64,000 nucleotides of DNA. Source: Yersinia entomophaga (GTDB taxonomy: Bacteria > Pseudomonadota > Gammaproteobacteria > Enterobacterales > Enterobacteriaceae). Where the stretch lies: the NCBI RefSeq assembly GCF_001656035.1, contig NZ_CP010029.1, positions 1,538,288 through 1,602,287 on the forward strand, in the 5' to 3' direction. Below, one piece after another: positions 1 through 16,068 of the stretch (position 1 is its first letter; each line of letters opens with the position of its first letter). The notes beneath the pieces are model-generated. The model was given only the letters and a program-made list of their open reading frames with translations, searched no databases and was not told the DNA's origin. The position numbers and the translations under genes are program-made.

Positions 1-1093
<1,093 letters not shown>

Positions 1094-1316
1094 TCACAAC
1101 CCGAAGGTGTCTTTCGACATCATCGTGCTGCGATTATTGAGAGACTCTACCTGCAGATGACTCCTTGTCTCGGTAAATCTACGGAGAGACAAGTTTTAGC
1201 TGCAGTGTTTCAATTTTCAGCTTGTTCCAGATTGTTAAAGAGCAATATCTTAAACACGACTCGTTAAAGTCATCTTTAAGATATTCAGTTGATAATGTCT
1301 TTCACTCATTATCGGA
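1094..1316 (-). other. 16S-23S spacer, distal part
   Basis: Transcribed spacer between tRNA-Glu and 23S. It carries a boxA-like antitermination element (GCTCTTTAACAA, reverse complement, around 1233-1245), which resembles the one in the 16S leader. It should be cut by RNase III and tRNA-processing enzymes during rRNA maturation. Confidence 0.7.
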
Positions 1317-1392
1317 TGGCGTCCCCAAGGGGATTCGAACCCCTGTTACCGCCGTGAAAGGGCGGTGTCCTAGGCCTCTAGACGATGGGGAC
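1317..1392 (-). tRNA. gltT: tRNA-Glu (anticodon UUC)
   Basis: A 76-nt tRNA with encoded CCA lies in the 16S-23S spacer. The acceptor stem GTCCCC/GGGGAC closes at the ends, the anticodon loop reads CTTTCAC (UUC anticodon), and the T-arm has GGTTCGAATCC. It is nearly identical to E. coli tRNA-Glu. It is the only tRNA in this spacer, so the operon is of the single-Glu type rather than the Ile-Ala type that E. coli has beside hemG. The gltT symbol is by analogy. Confidence 0.96.
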
Positions 1393-1531
1393 ACAGGAAA
1401 TTCCGACTAAATCAAAAACTTAATCGTTTCTCGTGTCATCATGAGTCGAAACTCACGACATCAACAGGTGCTCTTGCTCATTACTATTATCAGACAATCT
1501 GTGTGGACACGGCGCAATGCGTATCATTAGG

Positions 1532-3075
<1,544 letters not shown>

Positions 3076-3232
3076 AAGATTTGTTTGATTTGCTACCGAA
3101 GTAGCGATGCTCAAAGATTACTTTCTGCAAATATGCATTCGAACCGAAGTTCAAATGTTTACTGCTTTGGTCACTCTTCAAGACTTGATATTTCTTCTGC
3201 CTGCCGAAACAGGCTTTGATATCGTCTTGCGA

Positions 3233-3270
3233 GTGCCCACACAGATTGTCTGATAAATTGTTAAAGAGCG
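3233..3270 (-). promoter_or_regulatory. rrn leader boxB/boxA antitermination region
   Basis: The reverse complement reads GCTCTTTAACAATTTATCAG followed by ACAATCTGTGTGGGCAC. This is the highly conserved boxA-boxC leader block of enterobacterial rRNA operons. It recruits NusB/NusE to form the antitermination complex that keeps polymerase resistant to Rho. Confidence 0.85.
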
Positions 3271-3319
3271 TTCGTTACCCGTTCGCTTGTGGCGAATCTT
3301 ACGGTAACGCGGGAGGCAG

Positions 3320-3347
3320 ATAATACGCTTTCCCGCTGAAGTGTCAA
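3320..3347 (-). promoter_or_regulatory. rrn P2 promoter
   Basis: The -35 TTGACA (3342-3347) and -10 TATTAT (3320-3325) are separated by 16 bp, reading towards the 16S gene. This is the constitutive downstream promoter of the tandem P1/P2 pair of rRNA operons. Confidence 0.85.
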
Positions 3348-3440
3348 GCTTTTCTTTTCAACTTTCGTTTTAAGAACCGGCGTTTCCGCCTGCTTAACAC
3401 TTCCTGACCCGGCGAAGTTTGTTTCGTTGTTCCCGGTCAG

Positions 3441-3503
3441 TGGAGGCGCATTATAGGGAGTTCCTGACAGGCTGCAACCCCTAATTTCAAATAATTTTCC
3501 AAC
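3441..3503 (-). promoter_or_regulatory. rrn P1 promoter with UP element
   Basis: The -10 TATAAT is at 3450-3455, the 16-bp spacer at 3456-3471, and the -35 TTGCAG at 3472-3477. A GC-rich discriminator GCGCCTCC leads to the expected +1 A at 3441. An A/T-rich UP element lies at 3480-3503. The -10/discriminator block is almost the same as E. coli rrnB P1 (ACTCCCTATAATGCGCC), so stringent (ppGpp/DksA) and growth-rate control are expected. The region 3076-3546 holds only the leader and the two promoters. Confidence 0.9.
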
Positions 3504-3546
3504 CGGCTTTTTTTTCAACGAATTGCGGCGAGAATCATCATTTTTG

Positions 3547-4080
3547 CTATTTTTTATACTGCATTTGCGAGAATTCACGGGCGAAACTGCTTACCTGCTG
3601 CCAATCGGTGTATTCCACTTCTTTACTGGTATCTGTTTCTCCGCCGGTCATGCGCATAATAAGTTGAATCATGACCCGATCAAACCAGCGATAGCGTGGA
3701 TAACGCAGCGCTCCAGCGAAGACGCCGCAGAGTGTCGGCTGCCAAGGCGAGCTTGCCAGGAACTTACGCACATAAGAATTGGTTTGGGGCGTGCGCTTCT
3801 CCGGTTTGCGCGCCGTCAGGTTCACGGCAAAGAAAGCGCTCGGCATAGTATTCAATTGTTCCAGGTGTTGGGTGATGAACTTCGTCAGCACTTTATCGAA
3901 GTGCCCATAACGAATAGAAGCTCCGATCATGACCTGTTGGTACTGCCCGAGATCGATATTCCCTACTAATGCCAGATCCTGTACGTCACAATTGACCATC
4001 GCGGATAATTCATTAGCCATATAAGAAGAAATAGCCTGAGTTTGCCCATCACGGCTGGAGTAAAGTATCAATGCCTTCAT
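3547..4080 (-). CDS. hemG: Protoporphyrinogen IX dehydrogenase (quinone), HemG
   Basis: This 177-residue flavodoxin-fold enzyme oxidises protoporphyrinogen IX to protoporphyrin IX, the penultimate step of haem synthesis. It passes electrons to membrane quinone. The N-terminus [20 protein letters not shown] is the typical FMN phosphate-binding loop (S/T-x-x-G-x-T class), and the internal insertion characteristic of HemG-type long-chain flavodoxins is present. It lies 23 bp downstream of trkH on the same strand and directly upstream of the rRNA operon, the same trkH-hemG-rrs order as in E. coli, so cotranscription with trkH is likely. Confidence 0.95.
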   Translation of the reverse strand: MKALILYSSRDGQTQAISSYMANELSAMVNCDVQDLALVGNIDLGQYQQVMIGASIRYGHFDKVLTKFITQHLEQLNTMPSAFFAVNLTARKPEKRTPQTNSYVRKFLASSPWQPTLCGVFAGALRYPRYRWFDRVMIQLIMRMTGGETDTSKEVEYTDWQQVSSFAREFSQMQYKK

Positions 4081-4103
4081 AACTACTTTTTCCTAATTCA
4101 AAG

Positions 4104-5555
4104 TTACTCGCGCCAGAATGTTGGCGTAAACAGTACCAGTAGGGTGAATACTTCCAATCGACCAAACAACATGGTTATCACCAGTATCCATTTAGCTGCG
4201 GCATTCATTGAGGTGAAGTTATCTGCTACCACCCCCAAGCCCGGCCCAAGGTTATTCAGCGTCGCAGTGACGGCAGCAAAAGCAGAAAACTCATCCACAC
4301 CGGTAGCAATGATCGCCAACATACTAATGATGAACACCAGTGCGTAAGCAGAGAAGAATCCCCAGACCGCTTCCAGAATACGTTCCGGTAGCGCACGACG
4401 CCCCAGTTTGATGGTGTAAACCGCGTTCGGGTGAACCAACCGCTTTAATTCTCGCGAACCCTGCAGATACAGTAAAAGGATACGAATCACTTTAAGGCCA
4501 CCGCCGGTTGAACCTGCACAACCGCCGATAAAAGCGGAACATAATAGAAGGATAGGAAGGAATAGCGGCCATTTGGCAATGCTATCGGTAGTAAAGCCCG
4601 CGGTCGTGGCCATAGATACCACTTGGAAAAACGCCTGATTCAGAGTTTCCAGACCGGATTTGTACACGCTGTGCTGCCACAAAACCAAAGTACAAACGAC
4701 TACCAGCGTCAGTTGTACAAAGATAAACATCCGGAATTCGGGATCGCGCCAATACACTTTCAGGCTGCGCCCGCTCAGTACGGCAAAGTGCAGGCCGAAG
4801 TTACACCCCGAGATCAGCAAGAAGATGGCAATGATAGTGTTAATCGTTGGGCTGGCGAAATAACCGATACTGGCGTCATGAGTTGAGAAACCGCCAATAG
4901 CTATAGTTGAGAAACTATGCGAAATCGCATCGAACACCGACATCCCCGCCCCCCACAGGGAAAGCGCGCAGGCAATGGTGAGGAGCACATAAATAAGCCA
5001 CAGGGTTTTTGCCGTTTCCGCAATTCGCGGTCGCATTTTATTATCTTTCAACGGCCCCGGCATTTCTGCCCGATACAGCTGCATTCCCCCGACGCCCAAT
5101 ATGGGCAAAATCGCTACGGCCAACACGATGATTCCCATTCCCCCCAGCCATTGCAGCATTTGCCGATAGAACAGAATGGCCTTGGGTAAAGAATCCAACC
5201 CGACCAGCGTAGTAGCGCCGGTCGTTGTCAGGCCGGAAAACGATTCGAAAAAGGCATCGGTAACCGAAAGGTTGGGTCGCTCAGAAAAAAGAAACGGCAA
5301 AGCCCCGACGCTGCCCAGCACCGTCCAGAACAGAACCACAATCAAAAAGCCCTCGCGAGGCTTCAGTTCATGTTTCTGTTTACGGTTGGGAAGCCAGAGA
5401 AACAGGCCAATCACCAGGGCAACAAAGAAGGTTTGACTGAAGGCACGACCGGCACCATCACGATAGATCAACGCCACCAGTCCGGGAATAAACATAGTTC
5501 CGGAGAATAAGATGACCAGCAGACCAACAATACGGGTTATGGCACGAAAATGCAT
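4104..5555 (-). CDS. trkH: Trk potassium uptake system membrane subunit TrkH
   Basis: A 483-residue polytopic inner-membrane protein, the pore subunit of the TrkAH potassium uptake system. It contains the repeated membrane-pore-membrane units of the SKT superfamily, with selectivity-filter-like glycine segments visible (SGLTTTGATTL near residue 108, FSTIAIGGFST near 215, TTAGFTT near 315, NLGPGLG near 433). The length equals the E. coli family member. It is expected to work with TrkA/TrkE encoded elsewhere. Its position upstream of hemG and downstream of yigZ matches enterobacterial synteny. Confidence 0.96.
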   Translation of the reverse strand: MHFRAITRIVGLLVILFSGTMFIPGLVALIYRDGAGRAFSQTFFVALVIGLFLWLPNRKQKHELKPREGFLIVVLFWTVLGSVGALPFLFSERPNLSVTDAFFESFSGLTTTGATTLVGLDSLPKAILFYRQMLQWLGGMGIIVLAVAILPILGVGGMQLYRAEMPGPLKDNKMRPRIAETAKTLWLIYVLLTIACALSLWGAGMSVFDAISHSFSTIAIGGFSTHDASIGYFASPTINTIIAIFLLISGCNFGLHFAVLSGRSLKVYWRDPEFRMFIFVQLTLVVVCTLVLWQHSVYKSGLETLNQAFFQVVSMATTAGFTTDSIAKWPLFLPILLLCSAFIGGCAGSTGGGLKVIRILLLYLQGSRELKRLVHPNAVYTIKLGRRALPERILEAVWGFFSAYALVFIISMLAIIATGVDEFSAFAAVTATLNNLGPGLGVVADNFTSMNAAAKWILVITMLFGRLEVFTLLVLFTPTFWRE

Positions 5556-5590
5556 TCCGGCACGTTCCTTAGCAATTCATTGGATGGGGA

Positions 5591-6205
5591 TTATTGCGAA
5601 ATGGGCGTCAATTGCAACGAACCACGACTCAGATCGCGTAATTTCTCCCCGACCTGACTGGCCTGAGTCGCCGGTAAAGAGAGACGGAGATTGACCTGCG
5701 CGCCATAATTACCCTGTAAAATCTGACCATCAACCTGTTGTAGCAGTGATTCCACCATCGCCAACTGCGCGTAATCACATAACAAAGTATATTCCACCTG
5801 CGGCACTTTATACTTTACTTCGATTTGTTTCAGCGCTTGCTGCACTCCGCTGCCGTAGGCTTTGACCAGCCCGCCGGTGCCCAGTTTTATGCCGCCGTAG
5901 TAGCGAACGACCACTGCGGTTATTTCACCGATATGACTCCCCATCAGCTGTGCCAGTATGGGTTTACCCGCGGTTCCCGATGGCTCGCCGTCGTCCGAAA
6001 ACCCTAGCTGCTGAGAATCTGTCGGTGCGCCAGCGACAAAAGCCCAGCAATGATGCCGGGCCGTTGGGTGCTCTTCTTTTATCTGCTGAATAAATGCTTT
6101 GGCTTCATTCACTCCGTTGGTATGTGCCAGCAGAGTGATAAAACGACTTTTCTTGATTTCTTCAGTGACGCTGACGGAAGCCGCCGGAATAAGAAAAGGC
6201 TGCAT
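5591..6205 (-). CDS. yigZ: IMPACT-family protein YigZ
   Basis: A 204-residue IMPACT/UPF0029 family member, with an N-terminal YigZ domain and a C-terminal EF-G-like RNA-binding fold. The signature HHCWAFVAG...FSDDGEPSGTAGKPIL and VVVRYYGGIKLGTGGLVKAY is intact. The biochemical role in bacteria is not settled; the eukaryotic relative acts in translational control. Its ATG shares one base with the stop of pepQ (TAATG at 6203-6207), so translation is coupled to pepQ. Confidence 0.93.
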   Translation of the reverse strand: MQPFLIPAASVSVTEEIKKSRFITLLAHTNGVNEAKAFIQQIKEEHPTARHHCWAFVAGAPTDSQQLGFSDDGEPSGTAGKPILAQLMGSHIGEITAVVVRYYGGIKLGTGGLVKAYGSGVQQALKQIEVKYKVPQVEYTLLCDYAQLAMVESLLQQVDGQILQGNYGAQVNLRLSLPATQASQVGEKLRDLSRGSLQLTPISQ

Positions 6206-7536
6206 TAAGCCAGATTCAGATCGCGCGTCATATTCTCAACCCGCTTTTCATGGATAACGATATTGTCTTCAATACGGATGCCGCCATAAGGTTTCATCGC
6301 ATCAATACGTTCCCAATTAAAATGCTTGCTGAACTCGCCGCTACGCCAAGGTGCCAATAGTGACTCAATGAAGTAGATACCCGGCTCGATGGTTAATACC
6401 ATGCGCGGTTCGAGAATTCGGGTGCAACGCAGATACGGATACTTCGACGGTGCAGCCAGATGGCTACCTGTATCATCCTGCATAAAACCAGCCGAATCAT
6501 GTACCTGTAGACCTAACGGATGACCCAAGCCGTGTGGCAGGAATGGGCAGGTCAAACCTTGTTCGACCATCGCTTCTTCACTGATATCCACCACTAATTT
6601 ATGGGTGCGTAACAGTTTGGCCAAACGTTGATGCATTTGCAGATGGTAATCGGTATAGCGCACGCCGCTTTTAATGGTGCCAATCAGCGCCAGTTGTTCG
6701 GCATTCAGATCTTTGATTAACGCCGCAAAATCGCTTTTGCCGTTCGCCGCATAGGTTCGGGTCAAATCTGCCGCATAGCCGTTGTATTCCGCGCCAGCAT
6801 CCATCAAAAAACTGCGCATTTCGGCCGGTGGTTGATGCTGCAATTTGGTGTAATGCAGCACCGCAGCATGCTCGTTCAGCGCAACGATGTTGTCATAAGG
6901 GACATCGGTATCGCGATGACCGGTAGCCATCAGATAGGCCAGATTGATATCAAACTCGCTCATGCCAGACAGAAAAGCTTCGTGAGCGGCGCGATGCCCA
7001 ACTACCGCAGTTTTTTGCGCTTCACGCATACAAGCAAGTTCATAGTCGGTTTTATACGAACGATGATAGTGGAGGTAATCCAACACCGGCTTCGGATTGA
7101 TATTTTCCATCGAGATACCCAAGCCACGAGCACGCTCCTGCGCATAGCCAATATAGGCAACTCGTTGACGCTGTTGTGGTAATAAACCAGCGATATCATC
7201 CGCTTTAGTTAACGGGAATATTTCGATGGATTTGGTCCAGAAGCTATCAGGCAAAGGTTCCACGCAGTGCCAGTAATCCACCGGTGAATAGAACCATAAT
7301 TTTGGCGTATTAACACCATCGACCCATAACCAGCAGTTCGGTACTTCAGTCACCGGCACCCAAGCTTTAAACTGCGCGTTTGCCTTAAACGGATAATCGC
7401 GGTCATCAAGGAAAATGCGCTGCAACTCCCCGGAATGAATCAGTAAAGCATCAAGCTGATTGCGCTCTAATACTTCACGCGTGCGTTGCTGTAGCGTGGA
7501 TAAATGTTCGTTATATAAAGAAGCCAGCGTTTCCAT
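6205..7536 (-). CDS. pepQ: Xaa-Pro dipeptidase (prolidase) PepQ
   Basis: A cytosolic prolidase of the M24 pita-bread fold that cleaves dipeptides with C-terminal proline and also has organophosphate hydrolase side activity in the family. Metal ligands are visible: [17 protein letters not shown] (two Asp), [13 protein letters not shown] (His), EPGIYF (Glu) and GGIRIEDN (Glu). The ATG at 7536 gives 443 residues, the family length beginning METLASLY, with AAAGGG upstream at a normal distance. An in-frame ATG at 7554 would add six residues but has a poorer ribosome site. It is divergent from fadB and coupled to yigZ. Confidence 0.95.
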   Translation of the reverse strand: METLASLYNEHLSTLQQRTREVLERNQLDALLIHSGELQRIFLDDRDYPFKANAQFKAWVPVTEVPNCWLWVDGVNTPKLWFYSPVDYWHCVEPLPDSFWTKSIEIFPLTKADDIAGLLPQQRQRVAYIGYAQERARGLGISMENINPKPVLDYLHYHRSYKTDYELACMREAQKTAVVGHRAAHEAFLSGMSEFDINLAYLMATGHRDTDVPYDNIVALNEHAAVLHYTKLQHQPPAEMRSFLMDAGAEYNGYAADLTRTYAANGKSDFAALIKDLNAEQLALIGTIKSGVRYTDYHLQMHQRLAKLLRTHKLVVDISEEAMVEQGLTCPFLPHGLGHPLGLQVHDSAGFMQDDTGSHLAAPSKYPYLRCTRILEPRMVLTIEPGIYFIESLLAPWRSGEFSKHFNWERIDAMKPYGGIRIEDNIVIHEKRVENMTRDLNLA

Positions 7537-7921
7537 CAAAGTACCCTTTGCCATTAGAACTTCAGGTTTTTTATCTTATCACAGTCATCGGAGCCGTGTT
7601 TTATCTACGCTTAACCGTGGGATTGCCCACTAAATCCTTAATAATCATTACTTATAGCTAGATTCGCGGGGAAAAATCTCGTGGAAATTACGTCATTATA
7701 TTATCGATGACAGCAGGATATCGTTCAAACTTAGCTGCCAATGAAATAATTAACCAGCATATAAAACAACAATAAATATTATATATATCAATGTATTCAC
7801 CAAACCTTTGTGATCCTTGCTGCAAAAAAACAAACTCTTATTTGCATTTATTTAACAAAAAAACCACACTTCCTGAATATCTGGTCATACCAGATCACAT
7901 GCGCTTATTCAGGAGATAGAT
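7537..7921. promoter_or_regulatory. pepQ/fadB divergent intergenic region
   Basis: A 385-bp AT-rich region between divergent pepQ and fadB. Its fadB-proximal end holds a FadR operator (listed separately) and the fadB ribosome site CAGGAGAT at 7910-7917. I see no ORF or RNA gene in the rest, which should carry both promoters. Confidence 0.6.
7879..7895. promoter_or_regulatory. FadR operator upstream of fadB
   Basis: The palindrome ATCTGGTCATACCAGAT fits the FadR consensus (ANCTGGTCNGACCAGNT) and the E. coli fadB site. It lies 27 bp before the fadB start. FadR should repress fadBA here until long-chain acyl-CoA releases it. Confidence 0.88.
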
Positions 7922-11286
<3,365 letters not shown>

Positions 11287-11359
11287 TTAAAACAAACTGT
11301 AGGACCCGTTAATTCGGGTCCGTACCACCGCTGTACCTGGAGTTTAGTTGCCGTATTTT

Positions 11360-11386
11360 CCCGCCTGTCAGGGGCGGGCTTTTTTT
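11360..11386 (+). terminator. Intrinsic terminator of fadBA
   Basis: The stem CCCGCC (11360-11365) / GGCGGG (11373-11378) with a 7-nt loop is followed by CTTTTTTTG. A second hairpin (GGACCCG/CGGGTCC at 11302-11321) without a T-run lies just downstream of the fadA stop and may stabilise the message 3' end. Confidence 0.9.
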
Positions 11387-11426
11387 GTTCCGGCAAAACG
11401 GTAACCGGAACACAGCGATAAAACCG

Positions 11427-12128
11427 TCAGATAAAGGCGAACGCATCGCCGTAAATATGCGCTTCCTGCGCACCGCGCTCTGCACAGAAACGTTCGCGAG
11501 CTATTTTGGCCATTTCAAAACGGCCAGCAATGTAAATATCCTGCTCCGCCAATGAACCATAATCCTGCAACACTGCACTTAATACCGTGCCCGTTCTGCC
11601 ACGCCATTCGTCTTCTGGCTGTTCCACCACGGGAATGACCTTCAACTGAGGGTATTTGATCGAGAGCGCTTCCAGCTCGCTTAAATCATAAAGATGCTTG
11701 GATTCACGTCCGCCCCAATAAATCGATACTTCCCGATTTGGTTTTTCAGCCAGCGCCGCCAGCAGAATGGAACGGGCATAAGAGAAACCGGTGCCGCCCG
11801 CAATCAGGATCATTGGACGCTCGCTGCCTTCGCGGAACCAAGCTTCGCCGTGTGGAATATCCACATCCAACGTTTTCTCTTTCAGAATGCGATCCATCAC
11901 CGCCATCGCATACAGATTTAACTCAGATGCGCCAATATGCAGCTCGATATAAGCCTGCTCTAATGGCGTTGACGCCATAGAGAATGGGCGCTTATCACGC
12001 TCATCCATCACCACCATCAGGTATTGACCAGCGCGGAAAGAAAACGCCGATTCTGGTACCAGTTGCACTCGGTATACCGTATCGGTAATGGCCTCTACGG
12101 AGGTTACTTTACAGCTCAATGTCGTCAT
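11427..12128 (-). CDS. fre: NAD(P)H-flavin reductase Fre
   Basis: A 233-residue flavin reductase of the ferredoxin-NADP reductase superfamily that supplies reduced FMN/FAD to cytosolic acceptors. It contains the flavin-binding RPFSMAS motif (about residue 46) and the nicotinamide-binding [15 protein letters not shown] (about 108), and ends in the C-terminal FGDAFAFI-type block (YGDAFAFI). The start at 12128 ([11 protein letters not shown]) matches the E. coli N-terminus. The longer ATG at 12170 would add 14 unrelated residues. Next to ubiD, reduced FMN from Fre may feed prenyl-FMN formation by UbiX (inference from context). Confidence 0.96.
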   Translation of the reverse strand: MTTLSCKVTSVEAITDTVYRVQLVPESAFSFRAGQYLMVVMDERDKRPFSMASTPLEQAYIELHIGASELNLYAMAVMDRILKEKTLDVDIPHGEAWFREGSERPMILIAGGTGFSYARSILLAALAEKPNREVSIYWGGRESKHLYDLSELEALSIKYPQLKVIPVVEQPEDEWRGRTGTVLSAVLQDYGSLAEQDIYIAGRFEMAKIARERFCAERGAQEAHIYGDAFAFI

Positions 12129-12181
12129 GCGTTCCCTCTGTCGGGTCATCAAATGCAAAACTATGGACAAAAATCACGCAA

Positions 12182-13678
12182 TCAGCGCTCAGGCTCTTTG
12201 TCACTGAATATGGCAAGCTCATCCCAGATCGCATCTACACGCGTGCGAACCTGCTCATCCATCTTGATAGGACGGCCCCATTCACGAGGGGTTTCTGCTG
12301 GCCATTTGTTAGTGGCATCCAGCCCCATTTTCGATCCAAGACCGGAAACCGGCGAGGCGAAATCCAAATAATCTATTGGGGTATTTTCAATTAATACCGT
12401 ATCGCGCGCTGGGTCCATTCGGGTGGTAATCGCCCAAATCACGTCATTCCAGTCTCTGGCATTAATATCATCATCACAAACAATAACAAATTTGGTGTAC
12501 ATAAACTGTCGTAAAAATGACCACACGCCCATCATTACGCGCTTAGCATGACCCGCGTATTGTTTTTTGATTGTGACAACCGCTAAGCGGTAGGAACAGC
12601 CTTCCGGTGGCAAATAGAAATCAACGATTTCCGGAAACTGTTTTTGTAAAATAGGCACAAAAACTTCATTCAGCGCCACGCCCATCACCGCTGGCTCATC
12701 CGGCGGACGGCCGGTATAAGTGGAGTGATAAATCGCGTCTCTACGCTGAGTGATATGCGTCACGGTAAACACCGGGAAGCTGTCTATTTCGTTGTAATAA
12801 CCGGTATGGTCGCCATAAGGACCTTCTGGCGCAATATGACCCTGCTCAATATATCCTTCCAAAACGATTTCTGCACTTGCAGGAACTTCAAGATCGTTGG
12901 AAATACATTTAACCACTTCGGTTTTATGCCCGCGTAATAAACCGGCAAAAGCGTATTCGGATAAGGTATCGGGAACGGGAGTTACGGCAGCCAGAATAGT
13001 TGCGGGATCGGCACCCAGCGCAACCGAAACCGGGAAACGTTCACCGGGGTGCGCCTCGCACCATTCCTGATAATCCAGCGCACCGCCACGGTGGGATAAC
13101 CAACGCATAATTAGCTGATTTTTACCTAACACCTGTTGGCGATAAATACCGAGATTTTGCCGTTCTTTATGTGGCCCACGAGTGATCGTTAACCCCCAGG
13201 AAACCAAAGGCGCGGCGTCTTCAGGCCAGCAATGCATCACCGGAATGCGGCTGAGATCCACATCATCACCCTGCCAGATTTGCTCCTGACAAGGGGCTGA
13301 ACTCAGACGCTTGGTCGGCATATTCAGCACTTGTTTGAATTTGGGTAACTTATCGAATAAATCGCGGAATCCCTTCGGCGGATCCGGTTCTTTCAGGAAG
13401 GCTAACAGTTTACCAACATCGCGCAATGCGCTGACATCTTCTTGCCCCATGCCCATCGCAACCCGTTTGGCTGTACCAAACAAATTACAAAGCACCGGCA
13501 TCTCATAGCCTTTAGGGTTCTCGAACAACAACGCGGGGCCGCCAGCACGTAAAGTACGATCGGCGATTTCTGTCATTTCCAGATAAGGGTCAATCGGCTG
13601 GGTTATGCGTTTAAGCTCCCCCCTCTGTTCCAGCAACGAGAGGAAGTCGCGTAAGTCACGGTATTTCATGATGATCAT
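12182..13678 (-). CDS. ubiD: 3-octaprenyl-4-hydroxybenzoate decarboxylase UbiD
   Basis: A 498-residue prenyl-FMN-dependent decarboxylase of ubiquinone synthesis. The family segments [18 protein letters not shown], the prFMN/metal region [32 protein letters not shown] and the C-terminal DKRWPAE-like DATNKWPAE are seen. The start at 13678 (MIIMKYRDL) lines up with the E. coli MDAMKY start. An in-frame ATG at 13702 and one at 13669 are possible because no strong ribosome site separates them. It is followed 53 bp later by fre on the same strand, the ubiD-fre pair known from E. coli. Confidence 0.96.
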   Translation of the reverse strand: MIIMKYRDLRDFLSLLEQRGELKRITQPIDPYLEMTEIADRTLRAGGPALLFENPKGYEMPVLCNLFGTAKRVAMGMGQEDVSALRDVGKLLAFLKEPDPPKGFRDLFDKLPKFKQVLNMPTKRLSSAPCQEQIWQGDDVDLSRIPVMHCWPEDAAPLVSWGLTITRGPHKERQNLGIYRQQVLGKNQLIMRWLSHRGGALDYQEWCEAHPGERFPVSVALGADPATILAAVTPVPDTLSEYAFAGLLRGHKTEVVKCISNDLEVPASAEIVLEGYIEQGHIAPEGPYGDHTGYYNEIDSFPVFTVTHITQRRDAIYHSTYTGRPPDEPAVMGVALNEVFVPILQKQFPEIVDFYLPPEGCSYRLAVVTIKKQYAGHAKRVMMGVWSFLRQFMYTKFVIVCDDDINARDWNDVIWAITTRMDPARDTVLIENTPIDYLDFASPVSGLGSKMGLDATNKWPAETPREWGRPIKMDEQVRTRVDAIWDELAIFSDKEPER

Positions 13679-13856
13679 TATGGCGGCCACAGGATGGGCC
13701 ATTATAGGCTGTCTTTATAGCAGTTGCTGTCTTTTTGTTAAAAATGTATACCTGCTCGCTGTAAATGTAGAATCGCCATCCTCCAATAGTATTTTTACAC
13801 TAGAAATCATGGTTTGCGAGTGGGCAAAGCCATGATTCTAGTCAGGTCTTTATCTG

Positions 13857-14840
13857 TCACTGACGGCGACTTGTAGATATCAGGTACGCCTCAGCGCGAA
13901 CAGCCAATGTGGGATCATCACTGACACGAATCCCCTGCGGCAGCACTGTTGGAATAAATACTTTTTTATCGCATTGCTGATCGGTAACTGTCTCGATAAA
14001 TAACCGCCCCATATTTACCTCACGCCGTTCAGCCGGCCAGGACTGCGTCGGGTCAATCAAATTATCACCTTTCTGCGCTACGATGGCGTACAGGTCGTAT
14101 TCTATAGGCCCCTTGGCTAGGCGTTGCCGCAATTCCTCTTGCAAGAAATCCGGCGACTTTGCCTTCGCCTGCTCATCGCTTAACCCCTGCCGTCCTTCCA
14201 CCGGCTCCATACGCCAGCGAACCGCATACTGGGACTGATCTTTATAAGTGATAAAGGTACTCCCGCCCCAATAGGGAATTGTAGCGTAGCTGGCAGGGAC
14301 GGGCTGTGATGCAACATACTGAGCTTGGCGCAAAGTATGAGGATGGGATTGGTTAAATGTGTTCAATCGCTCTGGATTGGGCTTTCCTGTTTCGGGATCT
14401 GGCGTCCTGACCTTTAAAAACTCGATAAATTCCTGCGGGGTTCGAGCAAAAAAGAAAGGGGATGAGATCATAACTAACTGCCAGCGAGAGTGCTTCGTAT
14501 TAACCAGCTCAAACGCCAGTCCACGCAAGTTTTTGGCGTTATCGGCGGCCTTAGGATTCCCCCCTCCGATTGAAAATCGACCGACAACATCAGACTGCTC
14601 GTTTTTACGCAATAAATCAGCCTGTGAAAGTTCAGTCCCTTCACCGCTGGCGATAAACTTACCTGAAAAACAAAAGCCTTTAGCATGGGACGCCCGCTGT
14701 TTACTGTGTCGGCCGAATACATCATTTAGAGCGTTAACCATCTGCTCAGCGGTGATTTCTTGGGGAACTGCGCCGGAAACGCTTGGCAAGCAACCAAAAG
14801 TAATTAGACATGAGAGCAAGGAAAAACTAACTTTTCGCAT
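13857..14840 (-). CDS. Exported catalase-family haem peroxidase (SrpA/KatN-like, small)
   Basis: A 327-residue member of the haem catalase superfamily, much shorter than true catalases (about 480 or more). It begins with a signal peptide (hydrophobic SFSLLSCLITFGCLPSVSG, residues 5-23), so it should act in the periplasm. The distal His is in RASHAKG (His52), followed by the VGRFSIGGGNP segment. The proximal haem-ligand motif RxxxY is at Arg315/Tyr319. Family members of this size are usually catalase-related peroxidases rather than efficient catalases, so the substrate is unknown. A GGAG ribosome site precedes the ATG. It is not between ubiD and rfaH in E. coli, so this is an accessory insertion. 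Confidence 0.85.
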   Translation of the reverse strand: MRKVSFSLLSCLITFGCLPSVSGAVPQEITAEQMVNALNDVFGRHSKQRASHAKGFCFSGKFIASGEGTELSQADLLRKNEQSDVVGRFSIGGGNPKAADNAKNLRGLAFELVNTKHSRWQLVMISSPFFFARTPQEFIEFLKVRTPDPETGKPNPERLNTFNQSHPHTLRQAQYVASQPVPASYATIPYWGGSTFITYKDQSQYAVRWRMEPVEGRQGLSDEQAKAKSPDFLQEELRQRLAKGPIEYDLYAIVAQKGDNLIDPTQSWPAERREVNMGRLFIETVTDQQCDKKVFIPTVLPQGIRVSDDPTLAVRAEAYLISTSRRQ

Positions 14841-15088
14841 CGATTTTCTCCAACCATTTCTATCTTAGCTGTAATGAATCGCGACCATCATTACTGCATA
14901 TAATTTAGAAAATTCTCTCATTTCAAGCGGGCTATGTTATTTAACTAATCATTAAAAATATTAGTAAAACTTACATCCATTGGTGCTTTCAGATGCGCGA
15001 TACAAACTTTCCTATTATCCAAACAGGAGCAAACCAATCCGCAGCAAGACATTGCATTCAATTGGAACTGCTCCTGGCTGAAAAAAAA

Positions 15089-15814
15089 TTATTGGCAATA
15101 GAATGGAACCCAATCCGCTAGCGGCCGAGTATCGTGATATTCCTGCGGCTCCTCGCCGTGATGGAATACTTTAAAACCCTTATCTAGCACGCTGAAATAG
15201 CTTAGCTCGTTGCCGCTAACGTGCAGCAGACTGCCCTCGCGTAAAGCCACGACTCTCTCGCCTGGATTAACCGCGCAAAACTCAGCTAATCGCTCATCTC
15301 GCGTTTCTCCCATATGGCCACTGATATGCGCATCAATATAATGTGGATTAATTTGCAGCGGGAATAGCCCCAGCGACGGTAAAACAACGCTATTACGAAC
15401 CGGCATATCATTAGTGGTGCGAATACTCGGCGTAGCCACGTTACATCCTGCGCTCCAACCGACATAAGGCACATTGCGCTCGCGAACCACTCTCTGGATA
15501 GGAACGATCAGCCCTTTCTCATGCAGCATCTGATTTAGCATCCAGGTATTGCCGCCGCTGATTAAAATGCATTCCGCTTCGCCAATAGCCGCTACAGGGT
15601 CGGCGGCATGGTGAATACTGGTTACAGTTATGCCTAAGGTTTTTTCCAGTTCCTGAGCGCGTTGATCAAAATCGCTGCGGATCAATGCATAAGGGATAAG
15701 AACTGCTGAGGTAATTTTCCGGCTAGTGAGCATCACCCGAATACGATCTTTGGCATAACCAAGCAGTTCTGCGTCACCCGATACCTTGCCGTTACTCAGC
15801 AAAAACAACTCCAT
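15089..15814 (-). CDS. pepE: Alpha-aspartyl dipeptidase PepE
   Basis: A 241-residue serine peptidase of family S51 that hydrolyses dipeptides with N-terminal aspartate. The nucleophile elbow VGWSAGCN places Ser121 where Salmonella PepE has Ser120. The GGNTWMLNQ and SIRTTNDMP blocks and the INPHYIDAH catalytic-His region are all present. It is about 12 residues longer than E. coli PepE. It is transcribed with the same orientation as the catalase-like gene 248 bp downstream. Both sit between ubiD and rfaH, away from the usual pepE location. Confidence 0.93.
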   Translation of the reverse strand: MELFLLSNGKVSGDAELLGYAKDRIRVMLTSRKITSAVLIPYALIRSDFDQRAQELEKTLGITVTSIHHAADPVAAIGEAECILISGGNTWMLNQMLHEKGLIVPIQRVVRERNVPYVGWSAGCNVATPSIRTTNDMPVRNSVVLPSLGLFPLQINPHYIDAHISGHMGETRDERLAEFCAVNPGERVVALREGSLLHVSGNELSYFSVLDKGFKVFHHGEEPQEYHDTRPLADWVPFYCQ

Positions 15815-16068
15815 GACTCTCTCCTTTTACTATTCAACAGGACATATCTACATTAACTCGAGGCGACAATTCAGTTACACCGAGGATTAATAGGTTAGCC
15901 TTACTTATATCTGATTTCATATTTCAGGGTTGTGATACCTGCTGGGAAATCTGGTGTGCATGAATTAATTCACCATCACTACAAGGTATTCAATACTATT
16001 TTCAGCGGCTATATATCTGTTATCGCATTTGATATGCTGATGGATAGGATCTCGAGGCATATGAAATC
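15815..16068. promoter_or_regulatory. pepE/rfaH divergent intergenic region
   Basis: A 254-bp AT-rich spacer between divergent pepE and rfaH. It should hold both promoters. I see no convincing RNA gene or operator. The short reading frame starting at 15932 lacks a ribosome site and overlaps rfaH. Confidence 0.5.

Noticed and set aside
11302..11321. GGACCCG/CGGGTCC hairpin as the main fadA terminator
   Set aside because: No T-run follows; the second hairpin at 11360-11386 with seven T is the better terminator.
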